Source of the DNA: Bacteroidota bacterium
GTDB taxonomy: Bacteria; Bacteroidota; Bacteroidia; UKL13-3
Direction: 5' to 3'
Length of the DNA: 64,000 bases
Assembly: GCA_027487835.1 (NCBI GenBank)
Contig: JAIYCU010000001.1
Coordinates: 21,066 to 85,065 of the forward strand
Made by a program: the position numbers and the translations under genes
The notes under the pieces: model-generated
The model's input: the letters and a program-made list of their open reading frames with translations, nothing else
Told to the model about the DNA's origin: nothing
Databases searched by the model: none
In this document: positions 8,677-17,521 of the stretch, one piece after another
Layout: the number at the start of each line of letters is the position of its first letter
Numbering within the stretch: the stretch's first letter is position 1

Positions 8677-10386
8677 ATGGAAAAAATGAAGAAAAGAAAA
8701 TCTGAACGCTCACAAAGCCTACTGAAACTTTTATTAGTTGTGCTTTTAGTGGTTTGTGTAAATTTAATTTTTACCAATTACTTTTTTAGAATTGACTTAA
8801 CCACTGAAAAACGGTTTTCATTATCTGAGGCTAGTAAGAAGATGGCTGCTAATGTTGCAGATGTGGCCTATGTAAAAGTTTACCTGGAAGGCGAGTTTCC
8901 AGCTGGCTTTAAGCGATTGAGTAAATCTACCCGAGAGATGTTAGATGAATTTGCCTTATACAGTAATGGAAATATTCAATATGAGTTTATAGATCCTTTT
9001 AAAGGAGCAGATTCCAAAAAAACCTCTGAGATTATACAGGAGTTGGGAAGTAAAGGTTTGCAACCAACAAATGTCCAAGTAAAAAAAGAAGATGAGTTTG
9101 CACAAAAAATATTAATTCCGGGTGCCATCCTCACCTACAGAGGCAAAGAGTATCCTATTAATTTATTAAGGAGTCAGTTTGGGCAAAATCCAGAAGAGGT
9201 TATTAATAGTTCAGTAGAACTTTTAGAATATGAAATTGCCAATACCTTGCGAAATGCTTTACAAGGCAGTCAAAAGAAAATTGCAATTATTCAAGACCAC
9301 GGCGAATTAGACAAATGGGATATTGTAGAAGCTGAAGCAATGTTAAGTAAGTTTTACAAGGTGGAACGGCTTTCTCTTTCCATTCAAGTTCCCCAAAAAT
9401 TATTTGAATATGCTGGGATTATAATTGCTAAACCTACCCTGCCAATTTCTGAATTTGATAAATTTAAAATAGACCAATTTATCATGCATGGTGGAAAAGT
9501 GCTTTGGCTCGTAGAAACACAAAGTGCCGATATGGATAGCTTACGAAAAGAGAATCTTTTTGTAACGCCAAGTTATGAAACAGGTCTGGAAGATTTGCTA
9601 TTTAAATATGGAGTAAGAGTAAATACCAATATGGTGCAAGATTTACAATGCCATGCCATTCCAGTACTTTCTGGCATGCGCGATGGAACTCCTCAGCAAA
9701 AGCTTCTTAATTGGCCTTATTACCCAATAGCTTCTGGTTTTGGAAATCATCCAATTGTGCGTGGTGTTGAACCAATCTGGTTTCAGTTTGCCGCTTCTAT
9801 TGATACGCTTACCAATCCAGATATTAAAAAGACAGTGCTTTATAAAAGTAGTTTGTATTCTAGATTATTGACAGCACCTGTAAGGATAGATCTTAATGTT
9901 TCTCGACTTGATTTGCAGCCTGAAATGTTCCAACGCAAAAGTAAAGGCGAGTTTATAATGGGTGTTTTATTAGAAGGAAAGTTTACCAGTAATTTTGCTT
10001 ATCGTTTCGATCAAAGTAGGACGCCTGACTTGCCATTTAAAGACCATGTTGATCAAAATAAGATGATTGTAATTTCTGATGGAGATGTTATTCGAAATCA
10101 GTTTAAGAAGAGCACGGGAGAGGTATTTCCTTTGGGTTACGACAGGTTTACCAACCAGCAATTTGGCAATGAAAAATTGATCTTAAATTGCGTGGATTAT
10201 TTGTGCGACGACTCTGGTATTATTGAGATTAGAAGTAAAGAGGTAAAGCTTAGGTTATTGGATAAAGGTAAGATTAAGAAGGATAGAAACTTTTGGATTG
10301 CTATTAACATCGGACTACCAGTTGCTTTGATTTTATTATTTGGATTGGTAAATAATTTTATTCGTAAAAAGAAATATACGACATGA
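8677..10386 (+). CDS. gldG: Gliding-motility-type ABC transporter substrate-binding-like protein GldG
   Basis: A 569-residue protein with one membrane helix near the N-terminus (LLKLLLVVLLVVCVNLIF) and another at the C-terminus (FWIAINIGLPVALILLFGLV), leaving a large periplasmic domain. The stretch FRIDLTTEKRFSLSEASKK and the following ABC-type IFT/GldG region are typical of GldG. Start choice: an ATG at 8662 overlaps the gldF stop, but AGGAGG at 8667-8672 lies just before the ATG at 8677, and another ATG follows at 8686. An AGGAGG this good is rare in this window. The 3' end overlaps the next gene by ATGA. Confidence 0.88.
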   Translation: MEKMKKRKSERSQSLLKLLLVVLLVVCVNLIFTNYFFRIDLTTEKRFSLSEASKKMAANVADVAYVKVYLEGEFPAGFKRLSKSTREMLDEFALYSNGNIQYEFIDPFKGADSKKTSEIIQELGSKGLQPTNVQVKKEDEFAQKILIPGAILTYRGKEYPINLLRSQFGQNPEEVINSSVELLEYEIANTLRNALQGSQKKIAIIQDHGELDKWDIVEAEAMLSKFYKVERLSLSIQVPQKLFEYAGIIIAKPTLPISEFDKFKIDQFIMHGGKVLWLVETQSADMDSLRKENLFVTPSYETGLEDLLFKYGVRVNTNMVQDLQCHAIPVLSGMRDGTPQQKLLNWPYYPIASGFGNHPIVRGVEPIWFQFAASIDTLTNPDIKKTVLYKSSLYSRLLTAPVRIDLNVSRLDLQPEMFQRKSKGEFIMGVLLEGKFTSNFAYRFDQSRTPDLPFKDHVDQNKMIVISDGDVIRNQFKKSTGEVFPLGYDRFTNQQFGNEKLILNCVDYLCDDSGIIEIRSKEVKLRLLDKGKIKKDRNFWIAINIGLPVALILLFGLVNNFIRKKKYTT

Positions 10387-11402
10387 AAAAAGGCACTTTG
10401 ATTTTATTGTTCGTGGTAATTGGCTTAGGAATAGTAAGTATTGTTCTTATGCGTAAACCTTGGTCCAATTCCACCCGTTCTTCTGAAATGTTTGCCGTAA
10501 AAGATACCTCAAAGGTAACACGTGTTTTTTTAGCAGACAAAGCCGGAAGTAGCCTGTTATTACAAAGGAATTCCGATAATACTTGGAATGCCAATAAAAG
10601 TGTTTTGGTAGACCATACTAAAATAAATTTATTACTGACTACTTTACATGATTTACAAATGAAGATACCCGTGGCTGCCTCTATGCACAATACTGCCATG
10701 GCAATTTTGGGTAGCAGTGGAATTAAATGTGAAGTTTATGCTGGTGATGAAATTGTTAAGGTGATTTATATAGGTTCCGAAACACCAGATAAAGAAGGTA
10801 CCTTTATGATTTTGGAAGGAGAAGATCAACCCTATATTGTGCAACAGCCTGGCTTTATTGGTTTTCTCACCCCACGTTTTAGTACCGACGAAATTAAATG
10901 GAGAAGCAAGTTGATTTTTAATGTAGCTAAAAAAGACATTGAAGAAATCACTATTACCTATCCAAATGCACCACAAGAGTCTTTTGTATTAAATGCTAAG
11001 GTAGCACAGCAGCAAGGTTTTATACAAGATATTAAAGGCAATTTGGTTCGAACCGACACCTTAAAAACTAACCTTCTCTTAAATGCATTTGAACAATTAT
11101 ATGCCGAAGGATTTTATGACGAAAAAGTATTTACAAAAGCCGAACGTGATTCTGTTTTTGCTCAGCCGGCTTTTGTTAAAATTCAACTTAGGCTCAGCAA
11201 TGGAGAGTTGCAACAATTAAGCTTATTTGAAAAACCAATTGGCGAAAAAACCAAAGACCGATATGATGAAAACAATGTTGAACGCAGTATCGACCCTGAA
11301 AAGTTTTTTGCAAAAGTTGGAGAACAAGACCTAGCGGCATCGGTACAGGAGTTTGCTTTTAGAAGGATTTTAAAGAAAAAGTCTGATTTACAATTGCCTT
11401 AG
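10383..11402 (+). CDS. DUF4340 protein of the gld transporter operon
   Basis: A 339-residue protein with an N-terminal membrane anchor (LILLFVVIGLGIVSIVLM) followed by a soluble domain of repeated beta-rich segments (VTRVFLADKAGSSLLLQRN, IKWRSKLIFNVAKKDIEEI). This pattern is that of DUF4340, a family found beside GldG-like ABC genes in many bacteria. The start ATG overlaps the gldG stop by four bases, so translation is probably coupled. Its role is likely as an accessory envelope subunit of the same transporter. It carries the only perfect GGTTCGAACC seen in the window. Confidence 0.75.
   Translation: MKKGTLILLFVVIGLGIVSIVLMRKPWSNSTRSSEMFAVKDTSKVTRVFLADKAGSSLLLQRNSDNTWNANKSVLVDHTKINLLLTTLHDLQMKIPVAASMHNTAMAILGSSGIKCEVYAGDEIVKVIYIGSETPDKEGTFMILEGEDQPYIVQQPGFIGFLTPRFSTDEIKWRSKLIFNVAKKDIEEITITYPNAPQESFVLNAKVAQQQGFIQDIKGNLVRTDTLKTNLLLNAFEQLYAEGFYDEKVFTKAERDSVFAQPAFVKIQLRLSNGELQQLSLFEKPIGEKTKDRYDENNVERSIDPEKFFAKVGEQDLAASVQEFAFRRILKKKSDLQLP
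11045..11054 (+). repeat. Dispersed palindrome, perfect CpG-centred form
   Basis: GGTTCGAACC in the context TTTGGTTCGAACCGAC, inside the DUF4340 gene, coding V-R-T. It is the only fully symmetric member of the family seen here. Confidence 0.5.
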
Positions 11403-11454
11403 TAAATTCTTGATTTGGGATTTCCTTTGATTATTGCCTAAATTGCAACACCAA

Positions 11455-12735
11455 ATGGACAATCCTTCCGTCATTATCATAGGCAGCATTTTGTTTTCTG
11501 CCTTTTTCGCTGGTATAGAAATAGCTTTTATATCTGCCAACAAATTACTTATTGAGCTTAAAAATAAACAAGGCAGTTATTATGCTCGGCTTTTATCGCC
11601 CTTTATTGCAAATCCTTCTAAATTTATAAGCACTACACTTATTGGTAATAATATAGGTTTAGTAATTTATGGTATCTATATGGCCAAAGTGCTCGATGGC
11701 TTGTTTTTAAATTTATTGCCAAGCTTGGCCGAATACCATTTTTTATTACTATTTATCCAAACATTGGTTTCTACACTGATCGTTCTTGTAACGGCAGAGT
11801 TTTTACCTAAGGTGCTTTTTAGAATTAATCCTGATAGCATTCTTAAAATTTTAGTAGTTCCCTTTTTGTTTTTCTATTATTTATTTTGGCCTGTTGTTCA
11901 TTTTATCACTTGGCTTTCTAAACTTATTCTTTCAAAGCTTGGAGGAGGGGAGTTTACAGAAAATACACCTGCATTTAGTAGGGTTGATTTAGACCAATAC
12001 ATTGATCAAATTACTGAGCATGACCTGCCGGATGACATTGAAGTAGATACCGAAATTTTTAAAAATGCACTCGATTTTAGCAATATCAAAGTAAGAGAAT
12101 GTCTTACGCCACGAACTGAGTTAATAAGCATGAACATAGATAGTGGTATTAATCAATTGCACACCTTATTTGTAGAAACTGGTTTGTCTAAAATATTAAT
12201 TTATAAAGACAATCCCGACCAAGTAATTGGGTATGTTCATCAAAAGGAGATGTTTAAGAAGCCAAGCAATATTAGGAGCATTCTTATTCCGATAGAAATT
12301 GCAACTGAAACCATGTCTATTATGGATTTGCTCAACCGATTTACTCGCACCCGAAAAAGTATCGCATTGGTGGTAGACGAATTAGGCGGAACAGCAGGAA
12401 TTATTACCATCGAAGACATTATGGAAGAGGTATTTGGTGAGATTGAAGACGAACATGATGTGGAAGAATTGATTGAACAAAAAATAGAGGATAATACCTT
12501 TCGTTTTTCAGCAAGACAAGAAATAGATTATTTAAACAATACCTACGATTTAGGAATTCCAGAAGGAGAATATCATACCGTTGGTGGTTATATAATTTCT
12601 TCTCATGAAAGTATTCCGATGGCAGGTGAACGATTGATTATTGATCAATTTGAAATTACCATTGAATCGGTAAATCAAGCAAAAATTGGCACTATAAAAT
12701 TGCGTATAATTAGCGAAAATGCTTCTAATAACTAA
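11455..12735 (+). CDS. CNNM/CBS-domain transporter-like protein (CorC/HlyC family)
   Basis: A 426-residue protein starting at ATG 11455; an in-frame TTG lies 21 bases upstream. Order of parts: a DUF21/CNNM membrane domain with about four helices and the motif FSAFFAGIEIAFISAN, a linker with the TEIFKNALDFSNIKVRE and LTPRTELI region, two CBS repeats, and the C-terminal CorC_HlyC domain (TVGGYIISSHESIPMAGERL). GGTAGIITIEDIMEEVFGEI is typical of the second CBS repeat. Related proteins move or regulate divalent cations; one Bacteroidota branch is GldE. I cannot tell GldE from its paralogues by sequence reading alone, although the neighbouring gld operon makes it possible. The stop shares CTAA with the next convergent gene. 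Confidence 0.82.
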   Translation: MDNPSVIIIGSILFSAFFAGIEIAFISANKLLIELKNKQGSYYARLLSPFIANPSKFISTTLIGNNIGLVIYGIYMAKVLDGLFLNLLPSLAEYHFLLLFIQTLVSTLIVLVTAEFLPKVLFRINPDSILKILVVPFLFFYYLFWPVVHFITWLSKLILSKLGGGEFTENTPAFSRVDLDQYIDQITEHDLPDDIEVDTEIFKNALDFSNIKVRECLTPRTELISMNIDSGINQLHTLFVETGLSKILIYKDNPDQVIGYVHQKEMFKKPSNIRSILIPIEIATETMSIMDLLNRFTRTRKSIALVVDELGGTAGIITIEDIMEEVFGEIEDEHDVEELIEQKIEDNTFRFSARQEIDYLNNTYDLGIPEGEYHTVGGYIISSHESIPMAGERLIIDQFEITIESVNQAKIGTIKLRIISENASNN

Positions 12736-13181
12736 GCGATTGAAAGAATCTTAACTGTTTTTCCAGCCAATACAATTTCCTGACCAGCAGATTTTCCCAT
12801 TAAGGCTTTTGCCAATGGCGAAACCTCAGAAATAAAAGCAATTTTTTGTTGGTTTATTTGCAAGGTCCCAATGGCTGCGCTTATAAAACAATAACTGGTT
12901 TCGGTTTGAACCAAAGCACCTATTTCTCCAATATTGGAAGGTTTTTCTGCGTTTATTTTGAGTAATTTTTGGCAATCAATTTGCAAAATTTCAAGCTGTT
13001 TCGATAGCATGTAAATCTCGTTTTGAGACATGGCTTTAGCCGTCTCATATTTATCGCCCATGCTGCTTTTTTGCTCAGAATTTCCGCTTTCTTGTACCTT
13101 TTTTATTGACAATTTTATTTCAGCAATTTTTTGCTCCTGAAAGTTTTTCGCAGTTTCCCAGATGTTTTGTTTAGAATGCAT
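12732..13181 (-). CDS. GreA/GreB-like transcription elongation factor family protein
   Basis: A 149-residue protein with an N-terminal helical hairpin (QEQKIAEIKLSIKKVQESG, then GDKYETAKAMSQNEIYMLSK) and a C-terminal FKBP-like Gre domain ending SPLAKALMGKSAGQEIVLAG, the characteristic Gre C-terminal motif. The hairpin is shorter than in true GreA. Proteins of this type are common in Bacteroidota and often carry unrelated names in databases. It begins 8 bases after the PD40 gene and is therefore the last gene of the HmuY operon, an unexpected place for a transcription factor. The stop overlaps that of the convergent CNNM gene. Confidence 0.7.
   Translation of the reverse strand: MHSKQNIWETAKNFQEQKIAEIKLSIKKVQESGNSEQKSSMGDKYETAKAMSQNEIYMLSKQLEILQIDCQKLLKINAEKPSNIGEIGALVQTETSYCFISAAIGTLQINQQKIAFISEVSPLAKALMGKSAGQEIVLAGKTVKILSIA
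12903..12912 (+). repeat. Dispersed near-palindrome, copy 2
   Basis: Exact GGTTTGAACC in TTTCGGTTTGAACCAAAG, inside the Gre-like gene, where the minus strand reads L-V-Q-T-E. Confidence 0.6.
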
Positions 13182-13189
13182 GAGTCGGA

Positions 13190-14236
13190 TTATTCAACCC
13201 AGTCGCAAATAAATAAATTAGTATCTCTAGTGCCACCATTGTTTCGGTTACTACTAAAGATTAACTTGGTTCCATCTGGAGAGAACATAGGAAAGGCATT
13301 GAATAAACTGTTATTTGTAATGCGTTCCAAACCAGTGCCATCTACGTTAATCATATACAATTGAAAATCGTAACCTTTTACACTATGATGATTGCTACTA
13401 AAAATAATCTTATTGCCAGATGGGTGAAAGAAAGGAGCCCAATTTGCTTTACCTAAGTTCGTAATTTGTTTTAAGTTGCTGCCATCAATATTGATAGTAT
13501 ACAATTCCATATTGGTGGGCGCCACTAAACCTTGTTTTAGCAAGTCTTGGTAATCCTTAATTTCTGCTTCGGTTTTTGGTCTGCTGGCTCTAAATACTAA
13601 TTGTTTGTTATCAGGAGAGAAAAATGCGCCACCATCATATCCTAATCCAAAGGTGATTTGCTTCACATTTTTCCCATCAATATCGCTAAGGTATAAATCT
13701 AAATCGCCATTGCGTGTGCTAGTAAAAACAATCAATTTACCATCCGGACTTATTGTTGCTTCTGCATCGTAGCCTGGGGCATTGGTAATTTGCTTTGTGA
13801 TTTTACCTTTTTCATCTGCTACAAAAATGTCAAATTCTGGATAAATGGCCCAAAGGTATCTGCCAGTGCTCATAGGATCTGGCGGGCAAGTTTGGTGTTT
13901 TAAATGGGTTGAAGCATAAATTACATCATGGTTGTTTGGCATATAATAACTGCAAGTGGTTCTGCCTTTGCCTGTGCTTACCATTGGTGCTGTGCCATTA
14001 GAATCTATAATTGGATCATTCAAATTCATAGTGAAAATCTGATCGCATTTTAAGCCCCATTTTCTATTATTGCTTTGAAAGCTAATTTTATCTCCTCTCG
14101 GACTAAAATAGGCTTCTGCATTATCGCCACCAAAAGTTAGTTGTTGAAGATTCGCTAAGTGTTTTTCTTCATTTTGAGCTTGGGTCAAACCGAACCCAAA
14201 AAATAGAAGCGCTGCTAGTGAGGTGAGTTTTTTCAT
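13190..14236 (-). CDS. Secreted PD40 (TolB-like) beta-propeller protein
   Basis: A 348-residue exported protein; the signal peptide is MKKLTSLAALLFFGFGLTQA. It is built of repeated WD40-like PD40 units such as AEAYFSPRGDKISFQSNN, AEATISPDGKLIVFTSTRNG and AFPMFSPDGTKLIFSSNRN. These are the blades of a TolB-type propeller. There is no peptidase or sorting domain, so it is probably a free periplasmic protein. It starts 5 bases after the HmuY-like lipoprotein gene and ends 8 bases before the Gre-like gene. Within a HmuY/TonB operon it may bind or chaperone the ligand, but that is inference. Confidence 0.8.
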   Translation of the reverse strand: MKKLTSLAALLFFGFGLTQAQNEEKHLANLQQLTFGGDNAEAYFSPRGDKISFQSNNRKWGLKCDQIFTMNLNDPIIDSNGTAPMVSTGKGRTTCSYYMPNNHDVIYASTHLKHQTCPPDPMSTGRYLWAIYPEFDIFVADEKGKITKQITNAPGYDAEATISPDGKLIVFTSTRNGDLDLYLSDIDGKNVKQITFGLGYDGGAFFSPDNKQLVFRASRPKTEAEIKDYQDLLKQGLVAPTNMELYTINIDGSNLKQITNLGKANWAPFFHPSGNKIIFSSNHHSVKGYDFQLYMINVDGTGLERITNNSLFNAFPMFSPDGTKLIFSSNRNNGGTRDTNLFICDWVE

Positions 14237-14241
14237 ACTGG

Positions 14242-15237
14242 TTATAATCTTTGTATTTCAAATTTAGGCGCTCCTTTTACCCCTTGTTCATCATAAAAAT
14301 CTATGAATCTAAGTTTATAAAAAAAGCCTTTGGTATCTTTTATAATATAAGTGTATTTTCTAATAACATCATATCGGTTCAAATCAAAATCATAGGTTTT
14401 CCAATCAAATCCAATTACGTCTTTCCTATTGGTAAATTCAAATTTCTTTATGCTTTGTACATTCACATTTTCAAAACCAAGAAGGCTATCTTTTGCACAA
14501 ATAACTTTGTTTGGATTTAAAATCACTCCGGTAACACTGTATGGTGTAAATGGTGTCGTATTATAATAAACGTGTCTATATCTTGTAAATAAGATGTCCC
14601 ATTCTTCCATGTCTGGCTCAAGATCAATTACTTTGTTGGGGTCATCAAAATTTATATAAGAGTAATTGCGTCTTGCGATCCTTGGCACGGTATATTCATG
14701 TTGGTTTGAACCATCTAAGTTTGCAAACAAGAAGGTGAAATTGCTGGATGTTGCGTTGGTAAATTTTAGTTTTTTATACCTTGGATTGGCTGTTTGTCCT
14801 CTGTCAATTAGGTATACATAGCCATGGCATTTTCTGCTGAGTGAATCATACCATTCGCCAAATGCAGTGCCTTTCCATTCTCCAGCAGGGTTATCGTATT
14901 CCCATTCTACTCCCTGAATTGCGGGCACCTCAGAAAAATCTTTACTACCAGTATTGGCAACTTGTACTTCTTTACCGCCATTAATTTTTACAATATTACT
15001 ATTGGGATTGCAGGAGAATCCTAAATCCCACGCCATAAAATCATTGGCTTTAATATCGCCATTACTTAAGGTAAAAAATAGTTGGGTAGTATAATCTCTT
15101 CCAAGTTTAACAGTATAGCTTTTAACATCCCCTTTAGAGGCAGGTAAAACAAGAGCATTTTCTTCCTTTTCGCAGGCTGTCAATAGAAATATTGCTGCCA
15201 TAGAAAGTATAGAGTTGTATAGAATTATTTTTTTCAA
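14242..15237 (-). CDS. HmuY-family lipoprotein
   Basis: A 331-residue lipoprotein: the signal sequence runs to the lipobox FLLTAC, so Cys22 or so is lipidated, followed by EKEEN. The body shows HmuY-family features: FMAWDLGFSC, MEEWDILFTRY and the C-terminal KYTYIIKDTKGFFYKLRFID with FYDEQGVKGAPKFEIQ. HmuY of Porphyromonas gingivalis binds haem and hands it to a TonB receptor. Here the receptor gene lies 4 bases upstream. The ligand is not proved, because axial haem ligands vary across the family. The start codon is TTG; no ATG exists before the hydrophobic core. Confidence 0.82.
   Translation of the reverse strand: MKKIILYNSILSMAAIFLLTACEKEENALVLPASKGDVKSYTVKLGRDYTTQLFFTLSNGDIKANDFMAWDLGFSCNPNSNIVKINGGKEVQVANTGSKDFSEVPAIQGVEWEYDNPAGEWKGTAFGEWYDSLSRKCHGYVYLIDRGQTANPRYKKLKFTNATSSNFTFLFANLDGSNQHEYTVPRIARRNYSYINFDDPNKVIDLEPDMEEWDILFTRYRHVYYNTTPFTPYSVTGVILNPNKVICAKDSLLGFENVNVQSIKKFEFTNRKDVIGFDWKTYDFDLNRYDVIRKYTYIIKDTKGFFYKLRFIDFYDEQGVKGAPKFEIQRL
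14703..14712 (+). repeat. Dispersed near-palindrome, copy 3
   Basis: Exact GGTTTGAACC inside the HmuY-like lipoprotein gene, where the minus strand reads D-G-S-N-Q. Confidence 0.6.
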
Positions 15238-15241
15238 TTTT

Positions 15242-17512
15242 CTAAAGGGTTATGGTCATTTGAACAAAAATACTGCGTCCCCAACTTACAGGCATAAGGC
15301 TACCACCTCCATGCACTGCGCCGCCGCTGGCTGCATTGTTTATGTTTGTTACATTTAAAATATTTTTGGCTCCTGCTGTAAATGCTATCTTATTTTTATA
15401 AAAACTTTTAGTAGTACTTGCATCTAATAAACTATACGCGGCTATTAAGCTTTGTTCCACTTCATTGTTTTGATTGACAAAATATCCTGGTAAAGCGCCA
15501 TTGTATTTACCAAAAATATTGATTTGCGCCAATAGTTTTGGAATAAGGTAACTCACATTTAATCGGTATTCTGGGGTGTAAGCGTATGGCTCAACATTAG
15601 CATGCGTATTTGCCATGATATTATATCTGGCACTATAAGTATAGCCTCCATTAACGCTAAAGGATTGGTATTTAAATTCACCTTGAAGGTTAATACCAAA
15701 AGTTTTATAAGTCTCAAGGTTAATGTAAGTGTATAGTGGCGGAGTTGTATTTGGGTTTACAATAGCCAAACTTATCATGTTATAAATATGATTGAAGAAT
15801 AGGGAAGTTTCGAAATTTAAAATATGTTTTTCAAAGGCTTTTCTTCCGCCTAATACCATGTTAAAGTTATGAGAGTTTTCGGCTTTTAAATTTTGATTAC
15901 CTTGAATGCTATGATTAAAATCAAAGAAGAAGAGATTTAGCTCTTTCAAAGAGGGCGCTCTAAACCCATTGCCATAAGAAGCTCTTAAGGTCCAAATTGG
16001 ACTGATATCATATTTGATATTTAAGGAGGGCACCAGCGGAGCATTGAACCTGCTGTTATAGGCTAATCTTGCGGCTGGCATAATTTTTAGGCGCGCCAAT
16101 GGTTTCCATTCCATGCTCAAAAAAGTGGCAGCATCCATTACAGCTGGGTTGCCAGCCATTCGGTCGCCTGTTCCAATTTCATAAACAACATCATAACCCA
16201 ATTGATAATTGAGTCGTTGGTGTTGTTTGGTACTGTAAGTTCCCCTGAAGTTAAAGTTGCTAAATTTAATCCTACTTTGGTCGTCTTCTACTGGAATAAG
16301 ATTCTCATTAAGGGTAACTAAATCTTTTCTGTACAAGGACTTTTTTCTGTCAAAAATAGAGTAAGCATTTATCAAGTTTAAATTGGCCTTACTTTTAAAT
16401 TTTAAATTTAAAAATACAAAATTGTTAAGCCTTTTGGTTGCATAATAATCATCAAATGCATAGGCATCATAACTAGTAATGGTAGGTAAGCCTTTATTGC
16501 TTACTGTCTCATCAAAAAAGGAGGATTGATACGTTATTTCCCCATTTCTAAATGAATAGGTGTAATTTAAGTCGGCAAAGTATTGTGTTTTAGGCAACCA
16601 TTGTTGTTTGCGTTCAAAGTAAGATTCGTAGGCTGTATTGGTAATGGCAGGTGCAATATTTTGCGCTCTATATTGATTACTTGTAAAGCCATCAAAGAAG
16701 TTTCTCCCAGCGCCCATTTTCAGGGCATGTTGTTTTTTGCGAATCCCTAGACTGGTATTTACATTGTATTGCCCTACGCTTTCTGTATAGGCTTGCAAGC
16801 TGCCACTTATTTTTGTTTTGAGTTGTTTCTTGCTAATTAAATTAATAACTCCACCCAAGGCATCCGTGCCATAAACAACGCTCATGGGGCCTTCTATGAT
16901 TTCCACGCGTTCTATATTGCTAAGGTTAAGCTGACTCAAATCTATGTTGCCATTTACTCTTCCAACAATAGGCACACCATCAATTAAAATTTTAATATTC
17001 TGTCCTGATATCCCTTGGAGCGAGAGTCCAGCGCCTAATATATTATCTTGAGAAACCCTAACATTAAGTTCGTTCGCCAATAAATCTTTAAGGTTAACGG
17101 CACCTTGTGCTTGAATTCTTTTTTGATCTATAATTCTAACTTTTTGTAAAGATTGCTGGGTGCTGGTTTTTTCATATTCTCCAGTTATTACAAACTCCTC
17201 TAAATCATTGGGTGTTTCACCTAGCACGATGGATTGTTTAACTCCCGGCACTAAAACTAGTTTCTTGAGTTCAAACCCAATTTTTTTTACGGTAGCTTCA
17301 TAAGTTCCGCCACTTGGTATATTCACCCATCCCTTAGCATCAGAATAAAGTATTTCTGTTCTGTTTTTGCAGGGCCCTTCAATACACTTCACATATACCA
17401 TAGCACCTTCTAGCGGGTTGCCAGATTTTTGAAGAACCTGCAAAACACTTTGTGCCTTTATTTGGGTAAAGGCACAAAGTGAAAAGAGTAATATAAGTTT
17501 AAAATACTTCAA
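15242..17512 (-). CDS. TonB-dependent outer-membrane receptor (HmuR-like)
   Basis: A 756-residue receptor with a signal peptide (MKYFKLILLFSLCAFTQIKA), a carboxypeptidase-regulatory-like beta-sandwich near residues 22-105, a plug domain (LLANELNVRVSQDN, LQGISGQNIKILIDGVPI, IERVEIIEGPMSVVYGTDAL) and a 22-strand barrel ending in an aromatic-rich strand (SWGRSIFVQMTITL). Being flanked by two HmuY-like genes indicates haem or a related cofactor as substrate. Translation seems to start at TTG, directly after AAAGGA. The gap to the upstream gene is 9 bases and to the downstream gene 4 bases. Confidence 0.9.
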   Translation of the reverse strand: MKYFKLILLFSLCAFTQIKAQSVLQVLQKSGNPLEGAMVYVKCIEGPCKNRTEILYSDAKGWVNIPSGGTYEATVKKIGFELKKLVLVPGVKQSIVLGETPNDLEEFVITGEYEKTSTQQSLQKVRIIDQKRIQAQGAVNLKDLLANELNVRVSQDNILGAGLSLQGISGQNIKILIDGVPIVGRVNGNIDLSQLNLSNIERVEIIEGPMSVVYGTDALGGVINLISKKQLKTKISGSLQAYTESVGQYNVNTSLGIRKKQHALKMGAGRNFFDGFTSNQYRAQNIAPAITNTAYESYFERKQQWLPKTQYFADLNYTYSFRNGEITYQSSFFDETVSNKGLPTITSYDAYAFDDYYATKRLNNFVFLNLKFKSKANLNLINAYSIFDRKKSLYRKDLVTLNENLIPVEDDQSRIKFSNFNFRGTYSTKQHQRLNYQLGYDVVYEIGTGDRMAGNPAVMDAATFLSMEWKPLARLKIMPAARLAYNSRFNAPLVPSLNIKYDISPIWTLRASYGNGFRAPSLKELNLFFFDFNHSIQGNQNLKAENSHNFNMVLGGRKAFEKHILNFETSLFFNHIYNMISLAIVNPNTTPPLYTYINLETYKTFGINLQGEFKYQSFSVNGGYTYSARYNIMANTHANVEPYAYTPEYRLNVSYLIPKLLAQINIFGKYNGALPGYFVNQNNEVEQSLIAAYSLLDASTTKSFYKNKIAFTAGAKNILNVTNINNAASGGAVHGGGSLMPVSWGRSIFVQMTITL

Positions 17513-17521
17513 TCCTTTAAA

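Noticed and set aside
11045..11054. tRNA T-arm (GGTTCGANNCC-like) match of the dispersed word
   Set aside because: No acceptor, anticodon or D arm lies around any copy.
11455..12735. Hemolysin toxin
   Set aside because: CNNM/CBS/CorC domains mark an ion-transport type protein; the hemolysin name is historical.
14161..14210. GGGTCAAACCGAACCC as another exact copy
   Set aside because: It lacks one base of the ten-base word and is counted only as a loose variant.
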